A DNA stretch of 64,000 nt. It comes from Conexibacter stalactiti. GTDB lineage: Bacteria; Actinomycetota; Thermoleophilia; Solirubrobacterales; Solirubrobacteraceae. The notes under the pieces were generated by a model, which was given only the letters and a program-made list of their open reading frames with translations, had not been told where the DNA came from and made no database searches. The stretch lies in NCBI RefSeq assembly GCF_035967765.1, contig NZ_JAYWIT010000023.1. One strand, given 5' to 3'. The stretch's first letter is position 1. The number at the start of each line of letters is the position of its first letter. Shown one piece after another: positions 25,730 through 33,468 of the stretch. The position numbers and the translations under genes were made by a program.

Positions 25730-27264
25730 GCCTCCACCGCGCGGGCGCCGGCGGCCGCGAGCGCGTCGCGCCGCACCTTGCCGGCCTCGCTGCGCGGCAG
25801 CTCGTCGATGAACGCCCAGCTGCGCGGCGCCTTGAAGTGGGAGAGCCGCTGGCGCACGTAGGCGAGCAGCGTCGCGGCGACCTCGTCGTCGGACGCGCGC
25901 TCGCCGACGCCGTGCTCGCGCACGACGATCGCCTGCGGGATCTCGCCGAGCCGCTCGTCCTCGACCCCGACGACGCGCACGTCGCGCACGAGCGGATGGG
26001 CGCGCAGCTCCTCCTCGATCTCCTCCGGCCAGACCTGGAAGCCGCCGCACTTGATCATGTCGCGCTTGCGCCCGACGAGGAAGAGGACGCCATCGTCGTC
26101 GACGTAGCCCATGTCGCCGGAGTGGACCCAGCCGTCGCGCACCAGCTCGCCGGAGGCGGCGGCGTCGTCGACGTAGCCCTTCGTCATCGCCGAGCGGACG
26201 ACGATCTCGCCGGTCTCGCCGCGTTGCAGCGCGGCGCCGTCGTCGTCGCGCACCTCCAGCTCTACGCCGGCGTAGAGGCGGCCGGCCGAGCCCGCCTTCC
26301 ACAGCCCGGCCTTCATGTCCTGCGCCGTCCAGCCGGCGATGTGGCCGGTCTCGGTCGAGCCGTAGTTCATCACGATCGGGATCCCGAACCGCTCCTCGAA
26401 CTGGCGCCGCAGGTGGATGCTGAGCGCCTGCCCGGCGACCAGCACCGAGCGGACCGAGGCGAGGTCGGGCGAGTCGTCGGCGTGGACGACGTCGTAGAGC
26501 ATCGTCGGCAGCAGGAAGAGGCTGTCGAACTGGTGCTGCTCCAGCAGCCGCTCGAGCGTCGAGACGCGGAAGCGCTCCCACAGCACCGCGGCGCGGCCGA
26601 CGTGGAAGGCGAACAGGAGCGTGTGCTGACCGCCGCTGTGGAACAGCGGCAGCGCGACGAGGTTGGGCGGCGTGCCGTCGGGCGCGGCGGCGTAGGGGCC
26701 GGCTCTGCCCTTGGAGGCGCGCGCCAGCCGCGCGAGCGACTCCTGCACGCCGCCGTGCGTGACGCTGACCGCCTTCGGCCGACCGGTCGTGCCGCCGGTG
26801 AAGAGGATCACGGCCTCGTCCTCGGCGTTCGCCGCGGCCGCGGCCAGGTGGGCGCGGGCGTTGCCTGGCGCGCTCAGCTGCGCCTGCGTCAGCAGCCTCA
26901 GGTCGCTCGCGGCGAGCGCGGCGTCGCGCGCGTCGCGGTCGTGCTCGTCGGTGACGAGCAGCACCGGCGCGGTCTTGGCGATCGACTCGCTCAGCTCGGC
27001 GCCGTTGTAGAGGCCGCTGATCGTGACCGGCACGGCGCCGAGCTTCCAGGCGCCGTAGATCGCGAAGGCCAGCTCGGGCGTGTTGGCGAGGTAGAGCGCG
27101 ACGCGCTCGCCCCGCTGCATGCCGGCGGCGGCGAGGGCGCGGGCGTACGCCGACGCCTCGGCGTCGATCTGCGCGTAGCTCCAGGCGCGACCGTCCTCGA
27201 AGTGGAGGCCGATGCGATCGGGCACCTCGGCTGCGCGGCGCTCGAGGTCGGTGGCGAGGTTCAC
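25726..27264 (-). CDS. AMP-dependent acyl-CoA synthetase/ligase
   Basis: 512-aa ANL-superfamily enzyme that would activate a carboxylic acid to its CoA thioester via an acyl-AMP. P-loop ILFTGGTTGRPKAV (about 155), NYGSTETGHIAGW, the hinge GWVHSGDMGYVDDDGVLFLVGRKRDMIKCGG and the catalytic Lys region RSEAGKVRRDAL are intact. Start ATG 27264 is 21 bases downstream of operator site 3. One of four such ligases in this stretch; the acid is unknown. Confidence 0.93.
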   Translation of the reverse strand: MNLATDLERRAAEVPDRIGLHFEDGRAWSYAQIDAEASAYARALAAAGMQRGERVALYLANTPELAFAIYGAWKLGAVPVTISGLYNGAELSESIAKTAPVLLVTDEHDRDARDAALAASDLRLLTQAQLSAPGNARAHLAAAAANAEDEAVILFTGGTTGRPKAVSVTHGGVQESLARLARASKGRAGPYAAAPDGTPPNLVALPLFHSGGQHTLLFAFHVGRAAVLWERFRVSTLERLLEQHQFDSLFLLPTMLYDVVHADDSPDLASVRSVLVAGQALSIHLRRQFEERFGIPIVMNYGSTETGHIAGWTAQDMKAGLWKAGSAGRLYAGVELEVRDDDGAALQRGETGEIVVRSAMTKGYVDDAAASGELVRDGWVHSGDMGYVDDDGVLFLVGRKRDMIKCGGFQVWPEEIEEELRAHPLVRDVRVVGVEDERLGEIPQAIVVREHGVGERASDDEVAATLLAYVRQRLSHFKAPRSWAFIDELPRSEAGKVRRDALAAAGARAVEA

Positions 27265-27285
27265 GGCAGCTCTCTCTCCCAGTTC

Positions 27286-27303
27286 ATACCGTCCAGTCGG
27301 TAT
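27286..27303. promoter_or_regulatory. Operator palindrome, site 3 (ATACCGTCCAGTCGGTAT)
   Basis: 18-bp palindrome ending 21 bases before the acyl-CoA ligase start (27264, minus strand). Matches consensus except GT for GA in the left half. No other site or gene separates it from the ligase, so it should control the 27264-24731 pair. Confidence 0.75.
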
Positions 27304-27358
27304 TGAGCGTACCGCCGCGGGCGCGCGCGGTCAAGCGCCGCGCCCCACCCACGACCTC

Positions 27359-27398
27359 CGCAGGTCTACTACGGCCATGCAGCAGCAGACCTGCAGTG
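27359..27398 (-). repeat. 40-bp hairpin element, copy 1 (3' of the TetR gene)
   Basis: 37 of 40 bases are identical to 51956-51995. The arms GCAGGTCT (27360-27367) and AGACCTGC (27387-27394) pair perfectly around a 19-nt loop that is also conserved between copies. Both copies lie on the 3' side of a minus-strand gene and upstream of the next operator-controlled operon. In copy 2 the one arm change keeps pairing only as G-U in the minus-strand RNA, which suggests the minus strand is the functional one. Role could be terminator, processing site or mobile repeat. Confidence 0.7.
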
Positions 27399-27429
27399 CT
27401 CGCCCCGCGGACGGGCGCGGGGCGGCGCC

Positions 27430-28053
27430 TCAGCGGACGACGAGGCCGTCGAGCGCGAGGTTGGCGAGGTCGTCGGCGACCTGCTCGGCCGACATCGTGC
27501 CGTCCTCGCGGTACCACTGGTGGACCCACGCCGACATGCCGACGACGCCGAAGACGGCGACGCGCGGCGTGATGCGGGCGTCGAAGAGGCCCTGCTCGAC
27601 GCCGGCGATCACGATGTCGTCCATCGCCTTGTCGAGCTTGTCGCGCTTGCGCTTTACGTCGGCGGCCGGTCTGCCGGTCAGGTAGCGCCGCTCCTGGAAG
27701 AAGACGGCGACGTGCTGGCGGTAGCGCGTGACGGTCAGGACTGACTCGCGGATCACCTCGCGCAGCTGCTCGACCGGCGACTCGACCTCCTCGAGGATCC
27801 GCTCTATCGCCTCGCGCTGCACGTCGAGGAACTCGTCGTGGATGAGGCTGAGCACGTCCTGCTTGCTCTCGAAGTGGTGGTAGAAGGCACCCTTCGTGAC
27901 CTGCGCGCGCTCGACGATCTCCTGCACGGAGGTGCCGTGGAAGCCCTGGTCGCCGAACAGCTCCAAGGCGCTGTCGAGCAGCAGTTGGCGCGTCTGCTCG
28001 GGGTCGTAGCTCCCGCGCGTCTTTCTTCTCGGCGTCTGAGTTCTCGGGGCCAT
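27430..28053 (-). CDS. TetR family regulator, candidate master regulator of the local catabolic genes
   Basis: 207 aa. The basic N-terminal tail (TPRRKTRG) and classic HTH: RQLLLDSALELFGDQGFHGTSVQEIVERAQVTKGAFYHHFESKQDVL, followed by a C-terminal ligand domain (VESPVEQLREVI...). The sequence style is that of acyl-CoA- or steroid-responsive repressors (KstR/FadR-like), whose operators are also short palindromes. An imperfect copy of the local 18-bp palindrome (28071-28088) is 17 bases upstream, and seven better copies flank nearby operons, making this the leading candidate regulator. The assignment is inference. Confidence 0.93.
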   Translation of the reverse strand: MAPRTQTPRRKTRGSYDPEQTRQLLLDSALELFGDQGFHGTSVQEIVERAQVTKGAFYHHFESKQDVLSLIHDEFLDVQREAIERILEEVESPVEQLREVIRESVLTVTRYRQHVAVFFQERRYLTGRPAADVKRKRDKLDKAMDDIVIAGVEQGLFDARITPRVAVFGVVGMSAWVHQWYREDGTMSAEQVADDLANLALDGLVVR

Positions 28054-28070
28054 AGCCGGTCGAGTCTACA

Positions 28071-28088
28071 AAACCGACCGGTCAGAAT
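28071..28088. promoter_or_regulatory. Operator-like palindrome, site 4 (AAACCGACCGGTCAGAAT), TetR autoregulation
   Basis: Weaker match to the consensus (core ACCGACCGGTC intact, outer right half degenerate). It sits 17 bases upstream of the TetR start (28053) and overlaps the last bases of the luciferase-like gene ending at 28082. A weaker autoregulatory site is common for such repressors. Confidence 0.55.
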
Positions 28089-29092
28089 GTGGAAGTCGCG
28101 GAGGACGCCGAAGCGGGCGTCAGACGGGGGATCACGTCCTCCCCGAAGCGGCGGATCTGGTCGAGCGCCTGCGCGTGCGGCATCCCCATGAACTGGAGCC
28201 GCAGCGCCAGGTCGGTGATGCCGTGCTCGCGCTCCAGCCGCTCGATTCGCGCCACGACGCGGTCGGCGTCGCCGACGACGCAGTGCTCGTCGAGATAGGA
28301 GTCGACCTCGACCTGCTGCGCGGTGTCCCACGACTTGTAGGCGGCATACTGCGCCTCCAGGTGCGGCCGGATCAGCGCCCGCGCCGCCTCGGTCGTGTCG
28401 CCGACGCAGGCCTCGCGGCTCATCGGGTACGGGCGGTCGAGCGAGTGGCCATGCTCGGTCAGCGTCGCGCGGAAGAGGCCGAGCCGCTGCGCGATCGCCG
28501 CGTCATCGCCCTCGGGCCCGATCAGCCAGCTCGTGTTCAGCGCCGCCGCGCGTCTGATCGCCGGCTCGGCGAAGGCTCCGATCCAGATCGGCGGGCCGCC
28601 GGGCTGCACGCATCTGAGCGGCAGCGAGGCGTTGCGGACTCTGCCCCACGTGCCCTCGGCGTCGATCGTCTCGCCGTTCCACAGCGCCCGCATCAGCGGC
28701 ACGTACTCGCGCAGCCGCCGGATCCGATCGCCCCACTCGACGCCGAAGGCGTCGGTCTCGCGTCTGCGGTAGCCGGCGCCGATCCCGACGACCATGCGGC
28801 CGCCGGAGAGCACGTCGAGCGTCGCCAGCTGCTCGGCGAGCGCGAGCGGGTTGTAGAGCGGCGCGAGCAGGATCCCGAAGCCGATCCGCACCCGCTCGGT
28901 CGCCGCCGCGAGGTAGCCGGCCAGCTCCAGCGGCTGCAGGAAGGCCGAGTGCGCGAGGAAGTGGTGACCGAGGAAGACGGCGTCGAAGCCGAGGCGGTCG
29001 GCGAGCCGCGCCTGCTCGACGACGGCCGCCAGCCCCTCCTGCGCCGACTGCTCGGGCGGGAACTGCGCGCTGAGGAAGACGGAGACGCGCAT
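28082..29092 (-). CDS. Luciferase-like (LLM) flavin/F420-dependent oxidoreductase
   Basis: 336 aa. MRVSVFLSAQFPP, FDAVFLGHHFLAHSAF, VRIGFGILLAPLYNPLALAEQLATLDVLSGGRMVVGIGAGYRRRE and PPIWIGAFAEPAIRRAAAL. It differs substantially from the other three LLM proteins here, so these are not recent duplicates. Thirteen bases separate it from the 29106-30191 gene upstream, and it probably shares that gene's operator-controlled promoter. Confidence 0.9.
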   Translation of the reverse strand: MRVSVFLSAQFPPEQSAQEGLAAVVEQARLADRLGFDAVFLGHHFLAHSAFLQPLELAGYLAAATERVRIGFGILLAPLYNPLALAEQLATLDVLSGGRMVVGIGAGYRRRETDAFGVEWGDRIRRLREYVPLMRALWNGETIDAEGTWGRVRNASLPLRCVQPGGPPIWIGAFAEPAIRRAAALNTSWLIGPEGDDAAIAQRLGLFRATLTEHGHSLDRPYPMSREACVGDTTEAARALIRPHLEAQYAAYKSWDTAQQVEVDSYLDEHCVVGDADRVVARIERLEREHGITDLALRLQFMGMPHAQALDQIRRFGEDVIPRLTPASASSATSTF

Positions 29093-29105
29093 CGCGTGCC
29101 GCGCG

Positions 29106-30191
29106 CTACGCGCTCGTCGCCCCGGCGACCGCCGACGACGCGGCCGGCGCCTGCTTGAACTGCGGGATCACCTCGGTGGCGAACTGCTCCATCGAGCGCA
29201 GCGCCTCCTTGCGCGACATCGACGGGATCCGCAGCCAGCCGATGTAGTGGTTGATGCCGAGCTGCTCGCGCAACTGGTGGATCGTGTCGGCGACGCGCGC
29301 GGGATCGCCGAAGTTGCCGCCGTGCGTCAGCGTCTGCTCGAGCGTCAGCAGGCGGATGTTCTCGGCGACCTTCTCGTAGTAGTCGCGCTCGGCGTCGATC
29401 GCCTCTTCGGAGCCGGGGATCACCTTGCCGACCGACTGGTAGTACTCCAGCGCCGCCTGCGCGGCGCCGCGCAGCCCTGCCTCTCCCTCGCCGCACCAGA
29501 CCTGCTGCATGAACGGCAGGTCGTGCGCGTCCGGGTCATGGCCGTTGGCCGCCATCGCGTCACGGTACAGGTCGAAGTTGCGCTTCATCAGGCCGAGCGG
29601 GGTGAAGTTCGGCGAGGTGATGATCGGCTGACCACGGGTGCCGCGATCCTTGAAGTTCTCCGGCGAGACCGTGCCTTCGAGGATCAGCGGACCGCCGGGC
29701 GTGAGCGGCCGCGGGTAGGTCGTCATGTTCTCGTACTTGAAGATCTCGCCCTCGTAGGACCAGTTCTCCTCCGTCAGCGCGAGACGCAGGACGTCGAGCA
29801 CCTCCTGATAGCGCTGGCGCGACTCCTCCAGCGGCACGCGGAAGCCGGCGAACTCCTTCGGCTGGTAGCCGCGCCCGACGCCGATCTGCACGCGCCCGCC
29901 CGACAGCACGTCGAGCGTCGCGATGTCCTCAGCCAGCCGGACGGGGTCGTAGAAGGGGAGCACGAGCACCGCGGTGCCGATCGTGATCCGCTGCGTGCGC
30001 TCCGCGATCGCCATCCCGAAGTTGATCGGGCTGCCGAGCACGCCGTAGCGCGAGAAGTGGTGCTCGGCGAGCCAGACGGAGTCGAACCCGAGCTCGTCCG
30101 CGAGTGCGATCTCCTCCAGCGTCTCGTGCAGGACGCGCTGATCCGATTCGCCCTCCCCACCTGGGAAGAGATTCATGATTCCGAACTTCAC
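29106..30191 (-). CDS. Luciferase-like (LLM) flavin-dependent monooxygenase
   Basis: 361 aa, the longest of the four LLM proteins. MKFGIMNLFPGG, DSVWLAEHHFSRYG (the EHHF motif of bacterial-luciferase-type FMN monooxygenases), IGTAVLVLPFYDPVRLAEDIATLDVLSGGRVQIGVGRGYQPKEF and PGGPLILEGTVSPENF. EHHF plus the RGYQ motif favour an FMN enzyme needing a separate reductase; none is obvious nearby except possibly the nitroreductase at 49.1 kb. Operator site 5 is 31 bases upstream of the start. Confidence 0.91.
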   Translation of the reverse strand: MKFGIMNLFPGGEGESDQRVLHETLEEIALADELGFDSVWLAEHHFSRYGVLGSPINFGMAIAERTQRITIGTAVLVLPFYDPVRLAEDIATLDVLSGGRVQIGVGRGYQPKEFAGFRVPLEESRQRYQEVLDVLRLALTEENWSYEGEIFKYENMTTYPRPLTPGGPLILEGTVSPENFKDRGTRGQPIITSPNFTPLGLMKRNFDLYRDAMAANGHDPDAHDLPFMQQVWCGEGEAGLRGAAQAALEYYQSVGKVIPGSEEAIDAERDYYEKVAENIRLLTLEQTLTHGGNFGDPARVADTIHQLREQLGINHYIGWLRIPSMSRKEALRSMEQFATEVIPQFKQAPAASSAVAGATSA

Positions 30192-30222
30192 CGTGGTCCT
30201 CCCAGGGCTTGCATCGCCGTAG

Positions 30223-30240
30223 ATTCCGACTGGACGGTAT
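30223..30240. promoter_or_regulatory. Operator palindrome, site 5 (ATTCCGACTGGACGGTAT)
   Basis: 18-bp palindrome 31 bases upstream of the LLM gene start at 30191 (minus strand) and 42 bases before the divergent crotonase start at 30283. Two positions differ from the consensus. Confidence 0.7.
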
Positions 30241-30265
30241 GTTAGGTTCAGCGCCAGTCGTTGTC

Positions 30266-30279
30266 AAACCGATCGGTAT
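30266..30279. promoter_or_regulatory. Shortened operator-like palindrome (AAACCGATCGGTAT)
   Basis: 14 bp with the same half-sites (ACCG/CGGT) but 4 bp less spacing than the other sites. It ends three bases before the start codon at 30283. It may be a degenerate second site or chance; spacing change would put the half-sites on a different helical face. Confidence 0.35.
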
Positions 30280-30282
30280 GAA

Positions 30283-31112
30283 ATGACGTCTGAGGGTGTG
30301 GAGATCGAGGTGCGGGGCGCGGCGTTATGGGCGCGGATCGCGCGGCCGGAGCGCGGCAACGCCTGCGGCCCCGAGGTGATCGACGGGCTGCGCGCCTGGC
30401 TCACCCGCGGCGCCGCCGACGACGCCGTGCGCGCGCTGGTGCTGACCGGCAGCGGCCGCGCCTTCTGCGCCGGCGCCGACATGCGCGCGGGGGCTGAGGT
30501 GATGGCGGCGGCCACGCGCGTCGCGGACGCCGAGCCGCGCGCGGCGGCAGCGCCTGGCGCGACGAGCGCCCGCGACGAAGCCCTGCTCTCCTACCTCGCG
30601 CGCGGGCGGGCGCTCGTGGATGCCGTCGCGGGCGCCGCGAGCCGGTGATCGCGGCCGTCAACGGCGCCGCCTACGCCGGCGGCTTCGAGCTGATGCTGGC
30701 CGCCGACCTCGTCGTCGCGGCCCGCTCGGCGCGCGTCGGCGACGGCCACGCGCGCCACGGGATCGTCCCCGGCTGGGGCTCCAGCGCGCGGCTGCCGCGG
30801 ATCGTCGGCGCGCGCGCCGCGAGCGAGCTGCTGCTGACCGGCGGCGACCTCAGCGCCGAGCAGGCGCTCGCGCTCGGCCTCGTCAACGCCGTCGCCGACG
30901 ACGACGCGCTCGTCGCCGCGGTCGACCTGCTCGTCGAGCGGCTGACCGTGCCCGACGCCGCCACCACCGCCCGCATCCTCGCCCTCACCCGCGCGACCCG
31001 CGACGCCGACGGCACGCTCGCCGCCGACCTCGCGCGCGAGTGGTCGGCGCTCGCCGAGCACGTCACCGCGCCCGCGTTCGCCGCGACCGTGGAGCGCTTC
31101 CTCGGCCGCTGA
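30283..31112 (+). pseudogene. Crotonase family gene split by a frameshift
   Basis: Frame 1 (30283-30648) gives the N-terminal half of an enoyl-CoA hydratase (ARPERGNACGPEV, oxyanion strand AFCAGADMRAG) and stops after DAVAGAASR. Frame 2 continues immediately (GTG 30645 to 31112) with REPVIAAVNGAAYAGGFELMLAADLVVAA and a full C-terminus. Joining the frames near 30625-30645 restores one crotonase of about 275 aa. Because stop and second start overlap as GTGA, separate coupled translation of two halves is formally possible, but a pseudogene or sequencing error is likelier. It is followed by a strong hairpin at 31126. Confidence 0.75.
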
Positions 31113-31125
31113 CGCTCGGAGGACC

Positions 31126-31160
31126 GGCGGTTTGTTCATCCATGCGATGAACAAACCGCC
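31126..31160. terminator. Perfect 15-bp hairpin between convergent genes
   Basis: GGCGGTTTGTTCATC (31126-31140), loop CATGC, then the exact reverse complement GATGAACAAACCGCC (31146-31160). It lies 14 bases after the plus-strand crotonase stop and 84 bases from the end of the minus-strand dehydrogenase gene, so it probably terminates both. There is no U-tract on either strand. Confidence 0.8.
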
Positions 31161-31243
31161 AGTCATCTGGGGGCGTCGCGCGGGCGGGCGGCGGGGCGGA
31201 CCGCGCGGGGGCCGGGCGGCGCGCCGCGGCCTGGCGCGGCGCG

Positions 31244-32287
31244 TCAGGCGGGGACGGGCTCCGCGACGCCCGCCAAGCGCATGCGGCCGAGGGTGCGGCG
31301 GTGCCAGCGGGCGCTGCCGAGCCAGGCGTCAGAACCGAGCGCGCGGCGGCTGAAGAGGTGCGGGTCGGCCTCCAGCGTGATGCCCATGCCGCCGTGCACC
31401 TGCGTGCAGCGCTCGGCGGCGAACAGCGCCGCCTGGCCGGCGCGCGCCTTCGCGCCGTGGACCGCCGACGCCGCCCGCGGGTCGCCCTGCTCGACCGCCC
31501 ACGCCGCGAACAGCGTCAGGTCCCACGCCGCCTTGACGCCGACGAAGGCGTCGACGAGCTGGAAGGCGACCGCCTGGAAGGAGCCGATCGGCTTGCCGAA
31601 CTGCTTGCGCTCGCGCGCGTAGTCGGCGCCGAGCCGCACCGCGCCGAGGCCGGCGCCGCAGAGGTCGGCCGCGGCGACGACGGTCGCCCGCAGCAGTCCG
31701 TCGCCGAGCGGCCCGGACGCCAGCACGTCGAGCCCGTCGAGCTGCATGTCCCAGACCGGCCGCGTCGGGTCGAGCGAAGTGCGCGCTGTCGGCGAGGGCG
31801 CCCGCACCAACGCCACCTCCTCCCCGGCCACGACCACCAGCGCGTCCGCGCCTCCGGCATGCGGCACGAGCGTCTTGAACCCGCTCAAAGCAGAGCCGTC
31901 CAGCGAAGCCGCCCACCCCGATGGCCCGTCGGCGGCCGGCTCGTCGGCGGCGATCGTCCAGCGGGCGCGGCCCTCGGACGCGTCGCTGACGTCGATTCCG
32001 GCCGCGGCGGCGAGCTGGATCGCGGCTGCCTGCGCCGGCAGCCGTGACGGCGCGAGCGTGCGGCCGAGCGCCTCGACCGCGATCGCGAGGTCGACGAGGC
32101 TCGAGCCGAAGCCGCCGGCCGCCTCGGGCAGGCCGAGCTGGCCGTAGTCGGCCAGCAGCGCGGCGTCGAAGGCCGGCTCGCGGAAGCCGTGCTCGAGGCA
32201 GTGGCGGGCGTCGAGCAGGCCGCCGGCCGACATCTCGGCGATCGTGCGGTCGATCTCGACCTGCTCGGGAGTGAAGGTTGCGCGCAT
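31244..32287 (-). CDS. Acyl-CoA dehydrogenase-like subunit without the usual catalytic Glu segment
   Basis: 347 aa, acyl-CoA dehydrogenase fold: N-terminal helical domain (TPEQVEIDRTIAEM, GLPEAAGGFGSSLVDL), a reduced beta domain, and C-terminal helices with YARERKQFGKPIGSFQAV and QVHGGMGITLEADPHLF. The C-terminal YEG-type stretch that supplies the active-site base is absent. Together with the following 379-aa dehydrogenase gene this resembles the heteromeric (alpha2beta2) dehydrogenases of actinobacterial steroid side-chain degradation, where one chain is catalytic and the other structural. It is the last gene of the operon starting at 35004. Confidence 0.9.
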   Translation of the reverse strand: MRATFTPEQVEIDRTIAEMSAGGLLDARHCLEHGFREPAFDAALLADYGQLGLPEAAGGFGSSLVDLAIAVEALGRTLAPSRLPAQAAAIQLAAAAGIDVSDASEGRARWTIAADEPAADGPSGWAASLDGSALSGFKTLVPHAGGADALVVVAGEEVALVRAPSPTARTSLDPTRPVWDMQLDGLDVLASGPLGDGLLRATVVAAADLCGAGLGAVRLGADYARERKQFGKPIGSFQAVAFQLVDAFVGVKAAWDLTLFAAWAVEQGDPRAASAVHGAKARAGQAALFAAERCTQVHGGMGITLEADPHLFSRRALGSDAWLGSARWHRRTLGRMRLAGVAEPVPA

Positions 32288-32312
32288 CTCAGGTGCTCTC
32301 CAGGTCGAAGGG

Positions 32313-33452
32313 TCAGCGCGAGCGGGGGAGCGCGAGCACGCGCTCGGCGAGGATCGACTTCTGCACCTCGTCGGTGCCGCCCTCGATCGTGTGGCCGCGC
32401 GAGCGCAGGTAGTGGTGCAGCAGCGAAATCGCCTGCGGCTCGTCGACCAGCGGCGCGGCCGGGCCCATCAGCTCGAGCCCGAGGCGGGTCGCGTCCTGCA
32501 CCGTTCTCGCCCACAGCAGCTTGCCGACCGAGGTCTCGGGGCCGGGGCTCGCCTCCGACATCGCGCGCAGCGAGCCGATCCGCAGCGCCTCGGCGTCGGC
32601 GTCGAGCGCGCCGACCGCGTCGGCGACGCCGGGATCGTCGAGCAGGCCGCGCGTGCGCGCCGCCTCGACGACCGCGTCGACCGCCTGTCGCGCCCACACG
32701 CACAGCGACAGCGCCAACCCGCCGCGCTCGTACGCGAGCGTGGTGAGCGTCACCTTCCAGCCGTCGTTCACCTCGCCGAGCACGTCGTCGTCGGAGACGA
32801 AGACGTCGTCGAGGTACATCTGGTTGAACTCGGCGTCGCCGTTGGTCATCACCAGCGGCCGCACGTCGATCTGCTCCATGTCGGCGAGGAAGTAGGTGAT
32901 GCCCTTGTGCTTGGGCGCCTCGCGGTCGGTGCGCGCAAGCAGCATGCACTTCGTCGCGTTGTGGGCGTTGGAGGTCCAGACCTTCTCGCCGCTGATCAGC
33001 CAGCCGCCGTCGGTCTTCTTCGCCATCGTCCGCAGCGAGGCGAGGTCGGAGCCGGCGTCGGGCTCGGAGAAGCCCTGGCACCAGTACTCCTCGCTGCGCA
33101 GGATCCGGCCGAGGTAGCGCTCCTTCTGGGCCGGCGTGCCGTGGGCCATGATCGTCGGCCCGGCCAGCAGCAGGGCGACGCCGTTCTGCGCGTACGGGGT
33201 GCGGCGCTTGGCGCACTCCTCGTTGAAGATCGCCTCGAAGACGACCTCCTTGCCGTGGCCGCCGTGCTCGACCGGCCAAGTGAGACCGGTCCAGCCGCCG
33301 TCGGAGAGGCGCTGCTGCCACAGGCGCGACCACTCCTCGCGCCGCTCTTGGTCGAGCCCCTCCTGCTCGGGCACGTCGGTCAGGTTCGCGTCGAGCCAGG
33401 CCGCCGCGCGCGCACGGAACTCGGCCTCCTCGGGGGTGTCGTCGAAATCCAC
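32313..33452 (-). CDS. Acyl-CoA dehydrogenase
   Basis: 379 aa FAD-dependent dehydrogenase forming an enoyl-CoA. WPVEHGGHGKEVVFEAIF, the FAD-binding WCQGFSEPDAGSDLASL, ISGEKVWTSNAHNATKCMLLART and the C-terminal SRGHTIEGGTDEVQKSILAERVL, where IEGG offers the catalytic Glu. Long helical domain and GGTDE ending place it with FadE-type steroid/isoprenoid dehydrogenases. Likely obligate partner of the 31244-32287 product; 25 bases separate the genes. Upstream is the acyl-CoA ligase that could provide its substrate. Confidence 0.93.
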   Translation of the reverse strand: MDFDDTPEEAEFRARAAAWLDANLTDVPEQEGLDQERREEWSRLWQQRLSDGGWTGLTWPVEHGGHGKEVVFEAIFNEECAKRRTPYAQNGVALLLAGPTIMAHGTPAQKERYLGRILRSEEYWCQGFSEPDAGSDLASLRTMAKKTDGGWLISGEKVWTSNAHNATKCMLLARTDREAPKHKGITYFLADMEQIDVRPLVMTNGDAEFNQMYLDDVFVSDDDVLGEVNDGWKVTLTTLAYERGGLALSLCVWARQAVDAVVEAARTRGLLDDPGVADAVGALDADAEALRIGSLRAMSEASPGPETSVGKLLWARTVQDATRLGLELMGPAAPLVDEPQAISLLHHYLRSRGHTIEGGTDEVQKSILAERVLALPRSR

Positions 33453-33468
33453 GCGTCTCTCCTGCGCG

